This document shows, piece after piece, positions 1 through 7,560 of a stretch of 16,051 nt of DNA; within the stretch, counting starts at the first letter, position 1; the number at the start of each line of letters is the position of its first letter. Made by a program: the position numbers and the translations under genes. The notes beneath the pieces were generated by a model. It was not told the DNA's origin. It did not search any database and worked only from the letters and a program-made list of their open reading frames with translations. The stretch is from positions 1 through 16,051 of the forward strand of contig NZ_CAJMEH010000050.1 of assembly GCF_905212365.1 (NCBI RefSeq). Reading direction: 5' to 3'. This stretch comes from an uncultured Phascolarctobacterium sp. GTDB taxonomy: Bacteria > Bacillota > Negativicutes > Acidaminococcales > Acidaminococcaceae.

Positions 1-5
1 AAATT

Positions 6-80
6 AACCCATGCTTCCCTTGAAAGAGAGAAACATGGGTTTTTCTACAGTCTGACTCCCCCAGCAATCGCCGGGGGAGT
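6..80. terminator. Tandem hairpins downstream of the TRAP operon
   Basis: There are two hairpins. The first pairs AACCCATG (6-13) with CATGGGTT (34-41) across a 20-base loop and is followed on the plus strand by a T-run (40-44), so it could terminate a plus-strand gene lying left of the window. The second pairs ACTCCCCC (55-62) with GGGGGAGT (73-80) and lies 18 bases past the stop of the minus-strand permease. Read on the minus strand, neither hairpin has a long T-run, although the distal one is followed by TTAATTT. A bidirectional or convergent terminator region is the likely reading. Confidence 0.6.
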
Positions 81-98
81 TCTGCTATGCAAAGCATT

Positions 99-2051
99 TT
101 AGAAATCTTCGTCTTGTGTAATAGCGCCTTTACGTTTATTAGTTTTTTGCCACAAATAAGCTACAACGATGCACGCGATACCAATACCATCGGTAATCGT
201 ACCGGGGATAATCATGCAGATGCCGCCTACCAGGAACAGTAAACGCTGCGGCAGGCTCAGCACATTCTGGCAGAAACCAATCATCGCCATGGAAGCGCCC
301 CACATACCAATAATAGCGGTGCAGGCGCTCAAGGTAATGGTCAACGGCGTAGCGTCAATCATCAAAAGCTCCGGGGCCAGTACGAAAATGTACGGCACGA
401 TAAAGGCGGCTATAGCCAGCTTAGCGGCTATAACGCCGGTACGCATAGGATTAGCGCCGGCAATACCAGCGCCTGCGTAAGCGGCCAGAGCGACAGGCGG
501 CGTTACGTCGGCCACAATGCCGAAGTAGAACGCGAACATATGAGCTGCCAGTACCGGTACATTCATCTGCACCAAAGCCGGAGCCGCAATAGTGGAAGTA
601 ATTACATAGTTAGCGGTGGTCGGCACGCCCATGCCCAAAATCAGCGAAGTAATCATGGTAAAGAACATAGCCGGCAGCAGCTGTCCGCCTGCTAAATCCA
701 GCAGCGCGGTAGCAACCTTCAAGCCAACGCCGGTCTTGGTAACAACGCCGATAATAATACCGGCGGTAGCGCAGGCAATAAGTACGCCTAAAACGCCTTT
801 GGAGCCGTCAATTAAGCCCTGCACTATTTGACCGAAGCTGATGCGGGTGGATTTACGCAGACAAGCGCAGATAATGCTCAAGGCGATGGCCGCCAAAGCA
901 GCGCGCATAGGAGTATAGCCGCTTACCAGCAAGTAAATAATAACAATCAAAGGAATAGCCAAATGACCTTTTTCCAGGAACAGGTCTTTAAACTTAGGCA
1001 GCTCTTCACGAGGAGTACCCTTCAAGCCAAATTTTTTCGCTTCGTAATGTACGCCCAGCCATACGCCGATGTAATACAACATAGCCGGAATAACGGCGGC
1101 CTTAACAACGTCAAAATACGGTACGCCGACAAATTCTGCCATCAGGAAGGCAGCCGCGCCCATAACAGGGGGCATCAGCTGACCGCCGGTAGAAGCGGCG
1201 GCTTCAACAGCGCCAGCAAAAGCGGGACGGTAGCCCAATTTTTTCATCATCGGAATGGTGAACGCGCCAGTACCGGCAACGTTGCCTACGGAAGAACCGG
1301 ATACGGTACCCATTAAACCGGAGGACAGAACGGCAACCTTTGCCGGGCCGCCTGCCGCCCAACCGGCAATAGCGTTAGCCAAATCAATGAAGAATTTGCC
1401 CAGACCGGTAGCCTCCAAATAGGAGCCGAACAGAATGAATAGGTAAATAAAGGTCGAAGATACGCCCATCGGCGTGCCAAAAATACCCTCTGTAGTGAAA
1501 TACAGGTGGTCAAACATTTCCTGGAAGCCCACGCCGCGATGCGCCATAATACCCGGAACATAAGGGCCTAAGAAAGCGTACAGCAGGAAAACGAAAGCTA
1601 CGATAATCATAGGCCAGCCTACGACGCGGCGCGCCGCTTCAAAAACCATAATCGTACCGATTAAGCCGATGATAAAATCAGTTTCCGTATTCATACCTGC
1701 GCGCAGCACCAATTCGTTATAATTGACAACAATGTAGATAGCAGAAAAAGCGCTGATTACGGCGAAAACCACGTCCACAGGATGCATGGAACGCTTGGAC
1801 CAAGACTGCCGCGCCGGATACAACAGGAAAATCAGCAAAAAGCCGAAAGCTAAATGGACAGCGCGCTGCAGATGCGCGTCCAAAATGCCAAATGTGGCCG
1901 TATATAATTGGAAAATAGCGAATAAAATACAAATAGCATTAATGACATAACCCCAGAAGCCTGTCATTTCGCGTTTATTTGATTCTTTATCAAATTTTTG
2001 CAGCACCTCTTCTGCAGAAAGCTCTCTGACCTCTTTTTCTTTTGCAGACAT
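99..2051 (-). CDS. TAXI-type TRAP transporter fused permease (4TM/12TM, DctQM-like)
   Basis: This is a membrane permease of a tripartite ATP-independent periplasmic transporter, importing a small carboxylate-type solute with an ion gradient. The 650-aa length suits the fused family in which the small DctQ-like and large DctM-like subunits are one chain. Nearly the whole protein is hydrophobic helices, with a hydrophilic N-terminal tail of about 30 residues. Conserved family stretches are visible: STGGQLMPPVMGAAAF at about residues 289-304 and GMGVPTTANYVITSTIAAPA in the second half. The ATG at 2051 has GAGAGGAG 11 bases upstream. It is the last gene of a minus-strand operon, 29 bases after the DUF1850 gene, with the solute-binding protein first. 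The substrate cannot be read from the sequence; characterised TAXI systems include binders of glutamate-like compounds and 2-oxoacids. Confidence 0.93.
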   Translation of the reverse strand: MSAKEKEVRELSAEEVLQKFDKESNKREMTGFWGYVINAICILFAIFQLYTATFGILDAHLQRAVHLAFGFLLIFLLYPARQSWSKRSMHPVDVVFAVISAFSAIYIVVNYNELVLRAGMNTETDFIIGLIGTIMVFEAARRVVGWPMIIVAFVFLLYAFLGPYVPGIMAHRGVGFQEMFDHLYFTTEGIFGTPMGVSSTFIYLFILFGSYLEATGLGKFFIDLANAIAGWAAGGPAKVAVLSSGLMGTVSGSSVGNVAGTGAFTIPMMKKLGYRPAFAGAVEAAASTGGQLMPPVMGAAAFLMAEFVGVPYFDVVKAAVIPAMLYYIGVWLGVHYEAKKFGLKGTPREELPKFKDLFLEKGHLAIPLIVIIYLLVSGYTPMRAALAAIALSIICACLRKSTRISFGQIVQGLIDGSKGVLGVLIACATAGIIIGVVTKTGVGLKVATALLDLAGGQLLPAMFFTMITSLILGMGVPTTANYVITSTIAAPALVQMNVPVLAAHMFAFYFGIVADVTPPVALAAYAGAGIAGANPMRTGVIAAKLAIAAFIVPYIFVLAPELLMIDATPLTITLSACTAIIGMWGASMAMIGFCQNVLSLPQRLLFLVGGICMIIPGTITDGIGIACIVVAYLWQKTNKRKGAITQDEDF

Positions 2052-2080
2052 CGGTTATCAGCTCCTCTCATTAAATAAAC

Positions 2081-2620
2081 CTAAAAATAATTTTCCAGCA
2101 AATACTGGTAGCGATACTGAACTTTTATTGTAACCGCAGTTCCCTGGCCGTACAGCCCAATTAAATCGTAATCGTCCTTTCCGTGCGCCAAATGCTGCAT
2201 GGCCTGCTCGGAAATACGCAAATTTATCTGCCGGTATGGTCTGTTCATTTCTACAATAAATTTACCGTCAGGCGTACTGGATAATTTACCGTCGGCAGGC
2301 GAATAGGGATAGCCCCACCCCAAAGATTCAAAGCGGGTATGCGTCATAGTCATATCGTCAACGGCGTTCACTCTAAAATATTCGTCCCATTCCGTTTTTT
2401 CCACAGAATGCGTCAAACGTATATTCCAGGCATCGCCAGGATAAGTACCAAAACAAAATGGTTTCCTTACTCCCTCCGGCACCACAGCTACCACCAGCCG
2501 CGTGCCGTACCAAACACAGAATATCGCAAAAGCACTTACTAAAATTAAAAAAAGCGTTATTGGGAAAAAAGACCGGGAGCCGGCAATCGCCGGTTTCCGG
2601 TCTTTGAAGTTCGGCATCAT
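2081..2620 (-). CDS. DUF1850 domain protein of the TAXI TRAP operon
   Basis: This is a 179-aa protein with one N-terminal hydrophobic segment (about residues 18-42) that should anchor or export it. The rest matches the DUF1850 pattern: HSVEKTEWDEYFRV at about residues 71-84, then a glycine/tyrosine-rich SLGWGYPYSP segment. DUF1850 genes are commonly found between TAXI binding-protein and permease genes, as here, but their role in transport is not established. The start is unusual. It lies only 9 bases after the binding-protein stop, two ATG codons are adjacent (2620 and 2617), no good Shine-Dalgarno sequence is present, and codons about 5-16 are written inside a strong terminator-like hairpin (2571-2601). 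Expression may therefore depend on readthrough and translational coupling. Family assignment is fairly sure; function is unknown. Confidence 0.8.
   Translation of the reverse strand: MMPNFKDRKPAIAGSRSFFPITLFLILVSAFAIFCVWYGTRLVVAVVPEGVRKPFCFGTYPGDAWNIRLTHSVEKTEWDEYFRVNAVDDMTMTHTRFESLGWGYPYSPADGKLSSTPDGKFIVEMNRPYRQINLRISEQAMQHLAHGKDDYDLIGLYGQGTAVTIKVQYRYQYLLENYF
2565..2605 (-). terminator. Terminator-like hairpin across the start of the DUF1850 gene
   Basis: Read on the minus strand, AAAGACCGG pairs with CCGGTCTTT, which runs straight into more T residues. A nested inner stem CCGGC-GATT-GCCGG sits in the loop. This is the layout of an intrinsic terminator, placed 30-65 bases after the stop of the solute-binding protein and inside the first codons of DUF1850. 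It could leave the binding protein in molar excess over the permease, a need common in binding-protein transporters. The structure is seen; partial termination is inferred. Confidence 0.6.
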
Positions 2621-2629
2621 CGAAGAATC

Positions 2630-3598
2630 TTATTTTTCGCTAAAGAATTTCTCTGCGCCCGGGTTAACGGTAATGGACATACCGTCTTTAGCAGTTTCTT
2701 TAGTAATAGAAGCGGCTACTGCATGAGCGGTCTTCATGCGGTCCAGATTGGTGTACAGAGCTTTGGTTACGCTGTAAGCGGTGTCAGCATCCATCTTATC
2801 GGTAACTGCCAGCATGCATTTTACAGCCACGGCCGGAACATCGGCTTCTTGTTTAGCATAAGTGCCTTTGTTGATAACCAATTTGGTGTAGAACGGATAT
2901 TTCTTAATCAGAGAGTCGGCTTTGTCTGCTTCAACCGGAACAAGAACTACTTCGTTCTGAGTAGAAATATCCTGAATAGCTGCGGTCGGATGGCCGGCAG
3001 TTACGAAAGCAGCGTCAACATTGCCGTCTTTCAAAGCGCTGGCAGCTTCGCCGAAGGACAGATATTGAACTTTAATATCATCGTAAGTAATGCCGTATTC
3101 CGCCATAATCTGACGAGCGTTGGCTTCAGTACCGGAGCCAGCTGCGCCTACGGCAATGCGTTTACCCTTAAAATCGGCTACAGTCTGAATACCGGATTTT
3201 TTCAGGGTAACGATCTGCACGGTTTCAGGATACAAAGTTGCCAAGCCCTGCAGGCCGGGAACTTTTTTATCCTTGAACATTTCGGTGCCGTTAGCGGCAT
3301 AATAAGCAATATCGTTTTGAATAAAAGCAATTTCTACTTTACCTTGGTTCAGCAGGTTTACGTTAGCAACGGACGCGCCAGTAGATTGAGCGGATGCGTT
3401 AGCGCCCGGAATATTCTTGTTGAGAATATCGGCCAGAGCGCCGCCCAACGGGAAGTAAGTACCGGAAGTACCGCCGGTAGCAATATTAATGAATTTCTGA
3501 GCAGCCGGTTTCTTTTCCTCTTTTTTATCGCCGCCGCAGCCTGCGATCATAGTTGCCATTACCATGATACCAAGTAAAAAAGCTAAGATTTTTTTCAT
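2630..3598 (-). CDS. TAXI family TRAP transporter solute-binding lipoprotein
   Basis: This is the extracytoplasmic substrate-binding subunit that hands solute to the fused permease encoded two genes downstream. The 322-aa precursor starts with a lipoprotein signal peptide ending in a lipobox, I-A-G-C, so Cys21 should be lipid-modified. Lysine-rich linker residues follow. The mature part carries TAXI-family segments: INIATGGTSGTYFPLGGALA near the N-terminus, GASVANVNLLNQGKVEIAFI, then FKGKRIAVGAAGSGTEANAR and DGNVDAAFVTAGHPTAAI. The ATG at 3598 is preceded by AGGAGGGG at good spacing, a very strong ribosome binding site. It heads the operon, and a terminator-like hairpin just after the gene may favour its expression over the downstream genes. 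Ligand specificity is not readable from sequence. Confidence 0.95.
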   Translation of the reverse strand: MKKILAFLLGIMVMATMIAGCGGDKKEEKKPAAQKFINIATGGTSGTYFPLGGALADILNKNIPGANASAQSTGASVANVNLLNQGKVEIAFIQNDIAYYAANGTEMFKDKKVPGLQGLATLYPETVQIVTLKKSGIQTVADFKGKRIAVGAAGSGTEANARQIMAEYGITYDDIKVQYLSFGEAASALKDGNVDAAFVTAGHPTAAIQDISTQNEVVLVPVEADKADSLIKKYPFYTKLVINKGTYAKQEADVPAVAVKCMLAVTDKMDADTAYSVTKALYTNLDRMKTAHAVAASITKETAKDGMSITVNPGAEKFFSEK

Positions 3599-3866
3599 TT
3601 AAGATTCCCCTCCTTGTCTTTGAATATGCGCTAGGACAGAAGCAACATATCTTTGTTATTCTAATTCGTGGTCTTTTGGCAAAATCCTGCTAGAATTAAG
3701 TCAAAAAGCGATTGTATACAAAATACTTTAAGAATAAAAATTCACATTTGCCCGCCTGCTTTCACCTTTTCGGCAAGCATATGCACTAAAAATGTATATT
3801 TTTACTTTTGTCAAAGCTTATTACGATAGTTTTTGCCTATTTACGTAATTTATGTTACAATATTAG

Positions 3867-3875
3867 TGCTATAAT
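3867..3875 (+). promoter_or_regulatory. Extended -10 promoter of the EF-hand-like gene
   Basis: TGCTATAAT at 3867-3875 is a perfect -10 hexamer with the TGn extension. No strong -35 is visible, which is acceptable for extended -10 promoters. Transcription would start near 3882, giving a leader of about 87 bases. The stretch TGCTATAATTATT recurs exactly in front of the ATPase gene at 11785. Confidence 0.6.
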
Positions 3876-3889
3876 TATTGTTTATTGAG

Positions 3890-3935
3890 CAGCCCTTATG
3901 CAAAGCGCATACAACGCCGCCTGCCGAAGGGTCTG
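3890..3935 (+). promoter_or_regulatory. Foldable 5' leader upstream of the EF-hand-like gene
   Basis: CAGCCCTT (3890-3897) pairs with AAGGGTCTG (3927-3935) with one bulged T, and a smaller ATGC/GCAT hairpin (3898-3901 with 3907-3910) sits inside. The leader therefore has a two-tier fold ending 15 bases before the ribosome binding site. I do not recognise a known riboswitch class. The pairing is seen; a regulatory role is inferred. Confidence 0.35.
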
Positions 3936-3968
3936 AGCCTGAAATTTTTGAAGGAGTGAATTTTATCC

Positions 3969-4328
3969 ATGAGTTCCGGAGCTTATCAATTAAGACTGGT
4001 ACGCACCCTGTACCAAAATGTTTACGGCTGTATGCTGTACAATGAAAACCAACAGCCCATCGGCCAGCTGGAAATCGTCCCCAATATTCCCCTAGATCGC
4101 AGCCAGGTGCCGGAGGACGCTCCCGACGTTCCCGCCTACCTGCTGGTTATCGTCAAGGACGCTGACATCAACAAGGACAACCTCATCGACTTTGAAGAAC
4201 GCGCTTCTTACGCTCTGCTGAAACGCTTCTCCACCGAAGCCATCAACTTCCAGCACTGCCAGTTCTACTATCCGTCCCCGGCGTTTATTTTTGAACAGCC
4301 CGACGCCGTCAGCCAGCCGCTGCAATAA
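3969..4328 (+). CDS. Small uncharacterised protein with an EF-hand-like calcium loop
   Basis: This is a 119-aa soluble protein with no signal peptide or membrane segment and no family I recognise. The clearest feature is residues 66-77, DINKDNLIDFEE. These place D, N, D, D and E at EF-hand loop positions 1, 3, 5, 9 and 12, with isoleucine at position 8. Position 13 is Arg instead of the usual hydrophobic residue. Only one loop is present. The N-terminal half (about 5-40) looks like beta strands and residues 75-90 like a helix. The ATG at 3969 has AAGGAG 12 bases upstream, slightly far; an in-frame stop in the ribosome binding site region rules out earlier starts. The gene stands alone with its own promoter, leader and terminator. 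Calcium binding is inference from the motif. Confidence 0.75.
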   Translation: MSSGAYQLRLVRTLYQNVYGCMLYNENQQPIGQLEIVPNIPLDRSQVPEDAPDVPAYLLVIVKDADINKDNLIDFEERASYALLKRFSTEAINFQHCQFYYPSPAFIFEQPDAVSQPLQ

Positions 4329-4331
4329 GCA

Positions 4332-4366
4332 AAAAAAATTGCCTCCCCTGCGGGAGGCTTTTTTAT
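4332..4366. terminator. Strong bidirectional intrinsic terminator
   Basis: GCCTCCC (4341-4347) and GGGAGGC (4352-4358) form a perfect 7-bp GC-rich stem with a CTGC tetraloop. Six T follow on the plus strand. On the minus strand the stem is followed by TT-free AATTTTTTTT, also a T-run. It ends the EF-hand-like gene on the plus strand and the four-gene operon ending at 4415 on the minus strand. Confidence 0.9.
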
Positions 4367-4414
4367 TGCCTGAATTACCTGCAACAATGTGAGCAGAACC
4401 GGCGCTGCCACCGT

Positions 4415-5242
4415 TCATTTATGCTTAATCGCCAAACTGCGGATAGAAACGTCCACATTCTTCACCTGCATAGCCGTCATGTATTCAATTTTTTCTTTAA
4501 TCTTAGCCTGCATCTGCCGCGTAACGGCAAAAAGCTTCACACCGTAATACAGCACGACCTCTACCCTGATGACGATGCCCTTGCTGCTGTCGCTGCGGCG
4601 GCGCACCTTTATGCTTGTCACCCGCTCCACACCCTCCAGCTTGCCGCCAATAATATGGATGATATCCTCGATAGCGTTATCGGCAATCAGCAGCTTACCG
4701 TAAAAGCTGAACGCAGGGCGCACGATACTGCGGTCAGCGTCCTTTTCCTGCCGCCGCTGGCTGGAAAAAATATTATAGGGTAAATCGGCAAAATAGCCGG
4801 TAAAATGCGGCTTTAATTCTACCGTGGGCACGGGCACGATATGCTTGCCTTCCTGCAGGCGGGAATAACGTGCCTTTTTGATTTCCGCCTTGCTGGCAAT
4901 CTGGTTGATATACACCGTTTTCACCGGCAGGCCCAAATGCAAACGTCCCACAATTTTCTTAATCATATTGTCCGAGGTGGCGATAATCAGCAGACGGTGG
5001 ATATTGCTGCTCTCCAAGGCTTCCCGTACCGCGCGGGCATGCTCGTCCTCCGTAAAGATAGCCCTTTTCACGGCCTGTATTCTGTTTTGCTCGTTCTTCG
5101 CAGAGGTACCTGCTAAAATCTTCGTGCCCTTAATCAGCAGGCCGTCGTCAATAATAGCGTCGCATTTATTATCGAAGGCCACGCCTATGGCATGATGGCT
5201 TTTGCCCGTACCGCTGGGTCCCACAAAAGCTACTACTTCCAT
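4415..5242 (-). CDS. P-loop ATPase fused to an Asp23/Gls24-like domain
   Basis: This 275-aa protein has two parts. The N-terminus has a Walker A motif at once, GPSGTGKS at residues 8-15, followed by an alpha/beta nucleotide-binding region to about residue 150 (hydrophobic strands DAIIDDG at 28-34 and RLLIIATSD at 83-91). From about residue 176 the sequence follows the Asp23/Gls24 pattern: GKLLIADNAIEDIIHIIGG, GVERVTSIKVR, VIRVEVVLYYGVKLFAV, then MQAKIKEKIEYMTAMQVKNV and DVSIRSLAI. Asp23-type proteins are linked to envelope stress and membrane anchoring in Firmicutes. The fusion suggests an ATP-dependent switch acting near the envelope, which is inference. The start overlaps the PHP gene by 10 bases, and the gene is last in the operon. 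No membrane segment is visible. Confidence 0.78.
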   Translation of the reverse strand: MEVVAFVGPSGTGKSHHAIGVAFDNKCDAIIDDGLLIKGTKILAGTSAKNEQNRIQAVKRAIFTEDEHARAVREALESSNIHRLLIIATSDNMIKKIVGRLHLGLPVKTVYINQIASKAEIKKARYSRLQEGKHIVPVPTVELKPHFTGYFADLPYNIFSSQRRQEKDADRSIVRPAFSFYGKLLIADNAIEDIIHIIGGKLEGVERVTSIKVRRRSDSSKGIVIRVEVVLYYGVKLFAVTRQMQAKIKEKIEYMTAMQVKNVDVSIRSLAIKHK

Positions 5243-6048
5243 TCTATAACACCTTTAACATCATTATATTCCACCTGCCACACGCCTAAACGGGTAGGAA
5301 AGCGGTCGGGAATAGCGTGAAAATCACTGCCGCCGCTCACCAGCAGGCCGCGGCTGCGCGCCACCCCCGGCCAAGGCCGGCGCGCCGCCGCATCTGCGCT
5401 GGGGTGATAAACCTCCAGCCCGTCAAAGGGTACGCTGCTTAAAAGCCGCTCCGGCAATGTTTGGTCCGCCAGCTCCGAAGGATGCGCCAGCACGGCACTG
5501 CCGCCAGCAGCATGAATCAGCGCCACAGCCTCGTCCGGCAGCAGCTTGGGCTGGGGCACATAGGCCGGGCCGCCGCGCCGCAGCAAAGCGTCGAACACCT
5601 GCTGCACGGTAGCAAAATAGCCCTTAGTCACCAGCGCCTTAGCCACATGTGGCCGCCCCACCGCCCTGTTGCGCGGGTCGCAGGCCTCCACCTCCACATG
5701 ATAGCCCAAAGCGTCCAGCTTTGCCAGCATTTCGTACAGCCTGCGCTCGCGGGCATGACGCATCTCGTCCATTTTATTCTGCAAAGCCAGGCAATCGGTA
5801 CGCACATGGTAGCCTAAAATATGCACAGAATCGTTCTCGTACTGCGTACCCAGCTCCACTCCCGTCAGTACGCGCACCTTGCCGCCTAAACGCGCTGCGG
5901 CAGCCTGCGCTTCAGCCACGCCGTTCCAGGAATCGTGGTCAGTAATGGCCAGAACCACGATTCCCTGCGCTGCCGCCTCCTCCACCAGCATGGTTGGCGT
6001 ATAGCGTCCGTCGGAAAAGGTGCTGTGCGTATGCAAATCCACCAGCAT
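5233..6048 (-). CDS. PHP-domain metal-dependent phosphoesterase (RNase AM / nucleoside bisphosphatase type)
   Basis: This is a cytoplasmic metallo-phosphoesterase of the PHP superfamily, about 271 aa. The full metal-ligand set is visible: DLHTHSTFSDG at the N-terminus, AITDHDSW at about 34-41, GVELGT and HILGYH at about 63-81, a GRPHVAKALV segment, AVLAHP at about 186-191 and GGSDFHA near the end. Close relatives act on 3',5'-nucleoside bisphosphates or trim 5' ends of RNA (TrpH/YciV family). The exact substrate here is not proven. I chose ATG 6048, whose A overlaps the TGA of pepA. A GTG one codon earlier (6051) is possible. The 3' end overlaps the P-loop/Asp23 gene. These overlaps imply translational coupling within the operon. 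Confidence 0.88.
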   Translation of the reverse strand: MLVDLHTHSTFSDGRYTPTMLVEEAAAQGIVVLAITDHDSWNGVAEAQAAAARLGGKVRVLTGVELGTQYENDSVHILGYHVRTDCLALQNKMDEMRHARERRLYEMLAKLDALGYHVEVEACDPRNRAVGRPHVAKALVTKGYFATVQQVFDALLRRGGPAYVPQPKLLPDEAVALIHAAGGSAVLAHPSELADQTLPERLLSSVPFDGLEVYHPSADAAARRPWPGVARSRGLLVSGGSDFHAIPDRFPTRLGVWQVEYNDVKGVIEWK

Positions 6049-7532
6049 CACAGCATACCCGCCAGCTTAATCAGGGTCAGCGTGCCAAAGCCGCTGCCTC
6101 CCTTAACCTTGTGCCCTACAGTCTTTTCCGCGGTAGAAGTGCCGCCTATATCGATGTGAGCCCAGGGAATATCCTTGTCCACAAATTCACCGATGAACAA
6201 GCCGCCGGTAATGCAGCCTCCGGCACGTCCGGTGCTGTTCAGCAAATCGGCCACGTCGCTTTTCAACGCTTCCTTGCAGTCCGGCAGGCTGGGCAGCTGC
6301 CAATAGCCTTCGCCGGCATACTTACCAGCCAGCTTAATCTGCTCCGCCAAAGCGTCGTCGTTAGCGATAATACCGCTGGTTTCCTTGCCCAAAGCAATAA
6401 TAACGGCTCCCGTCAGCGACGCTATGTCGATAACACGCTTAGCGCCCAGCTGGCAGGCATACCAAACTGCGTCCGCCAAAACCATGCGCCCCTCGGCGTC
6501 AGTGGAAACAACCTCGATTGTCTTGCCGTTGGCGGCGCGCACGATGTCGCCGGGACGTTGAGCGCTGCCGCTGGGCATATTTTCCGCGCAGGCCAGAATG
6601 CCAAACACATTGCAGGGAAGCTTCAGGGCGGCAATAGCCTTCATCGCGCCCAAAACTGCGCCTGCGCCGCTCATATCGTCCTTCATTTCGCCCATATTAT
6701 CGTCAGGCTTAATGGAAATACCGCCGCTGTCAAAGGTGATGCCCTTGCCAACAAAGGCCGTAAAGGGAGCGTCCCCTGCTCCCTGATATTTTATCGCCAC
6801 CAAATAAGGCGGATGCACGCTGCCCTGTCCTACCGCCAAAATAGCGTTCATGTTCTTGACTGCCAGCATCGTAGCGTCTAAAACCTCTACCTCCAAGGGC
6901 AGCTCCTCTGCCAGCTGCAAGGCTTCTTCCGCCAAATTCTGCGGCACCAGTAAATTACCGGGATTATTCACCAAATCGCGGGTATAGCAAACTGCTTCGG
7001 CAGAAATATATGCCTTGGACATTAAAGCGTCCGCCTCGTCCACTGCCGATACAATTTGCACAGCGCAAGGAACAGCAGGCTTAGACTCGCTTTTGAAAAT
7101 ATCAAAGGTATACGCGCCCAAATATAAGCCCTCGGCTATGGCCTCCAAATAAGGCCCGCGCTTAGGATTCAGCAGAATCGGCCCAGCCAGCACAGCCTTG
7201 CCCGCCTTAGCCTTGTGCAGCGCCCGCGCCGCAGCACCGGCAGCACGCCGGAACACGTCAGGCTTGCACTCCCCGCCTGCGCCGCAGCCTGCCAACAGCA
7301 CCGTCAGCAAGCCATTTTCTACCGGCAGTACCAAGGTGTGCAGCGCTTCTGCTTCATAAACATCGTCATAAGCTTTTAAATAAGCACGCACAGCCTGCTC
7401 CACAGCCGCAGGCAGCTGCAAGCGCCCCAAAGCAGGAATACATTCCTTACATAAAAAGATAACTATACTATCCGCACCATCATAAGCCGCATTGCTCACA
7501 GCTGCGGTCCGGCATTGAAATCCATTAAGCAT
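6048..7532 (-). CDS. pepA: Leucyl aminopeptidase (M17, PepA family)
   Basis: This is a cytosolic two-metal aminopeptidase that removes N-terminal residues from peptides and normally works as a hexamer. The 494-aa length is typical. The catalytic C-terminal half is intact: VGKGITFDSGGISIKP (residues 261-276) supplies Lys263, Asp268 and the catalytic Lys275. MKDDMSGAGAV gives Asp286. STDAEGRMVLADA (343-355) gives Asp345, Glu347 and Arg349. The family signature is usually NTDAEGRL, so it has Ser for Asn and Met for Leu, with ligands kept. The ATG at 7532 has GAGGAG 8 bases upstream. It is second in the operon, 28 bases after the NlpC/P60 gene and overlapping the PHP gene. A role in peptide or cell-wall peptide turnover fits this neighbourhood but is inference. 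Confidence 0.95.
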   Translation of the reverse strand: MLNGFQCRTAAVSNAAYDGADSIVIFLCKECIPALGRLQLPAAVEQAVRAYLKAYDDVYEAEALHTLVLPVENGLLTVLLAGCGAGGECKPDVFRRAAGAAARALHKAKAGKAVLAGPILLNPKRGPYLEAIAEGLYLGAYTFDIFKSESKPAVPCAVQIVSAVDEADALMSKAYISAEAVCYTRDLVNNPGNLLVPQNLAEEALQLAEELPLEVEVLDATMLAVKNMNAILAVGQGSVHPPYLVAIKYQGAGDAPFTAFVGKGITFDSGGISIKPDDNMGEMKDDMSGAGAVLGAMKAIAALKLPCNVFGILACAENMPSGSAQRPGDIVRAANGKTIEVVSTDAEGRMVLADAVWYACQLGAKRVIDIASLTGAVIIALGKETSGIIANDDALAEQIKLAGKYAGEGYWQLPSLPDCKEALKSDVADLLNSTGRAGGCITGGLFIGEFVDKDIPWAHIDIGGTSTAEKTVGHKVKGGSGFGTLTLIKLAGML

Positions 7533-7560
7533 CTTCTAATCTCCTCATTACATATGTAAA

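Larger units (their letters stand above)
3599..3968. other. Divergent intergenic region with promoters for the TRAP operon and the EF-hand-like gene
   Basis: These 370 bases separate the divergent TRAP operon (minus) and the small plus-strand gene and contain no credible reading frame. On the minus side a possible -10 (TAGAAT, plus positions 3658-3663) would give a leader of about 50 bases, but no good -35 is seen. A perfect 10-base palindrome TTGTATACAA lies at 3712-3721 and could be an operator. A looser TTGCC...GGCAA pair flanks 3750-3775. The plus-strand promoter and leader are listed separately. Confidence 0.5.

Noticed and set aside
2723..3577. Long plus-strand reading frame opposite the TRAP binding protein (284 codons)
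   Set aside because: It is the antisense of a clear TAXI binding-protein gene, has no ribosome binding site and no recognisable domain.
3674..3692. Sigma-54-like TGGCA...TGC site
   Set aside because: Spacing between the GG and GC elements is one base short and the strand points away from the TRAP operon.
5994..6881. Plus-strand frame of 295 codons opposite the PHP and pepA genes
   Set aside because: It is antisense to two well-conserved enzymes and its composition reflects their codon bias; no family resemblance.
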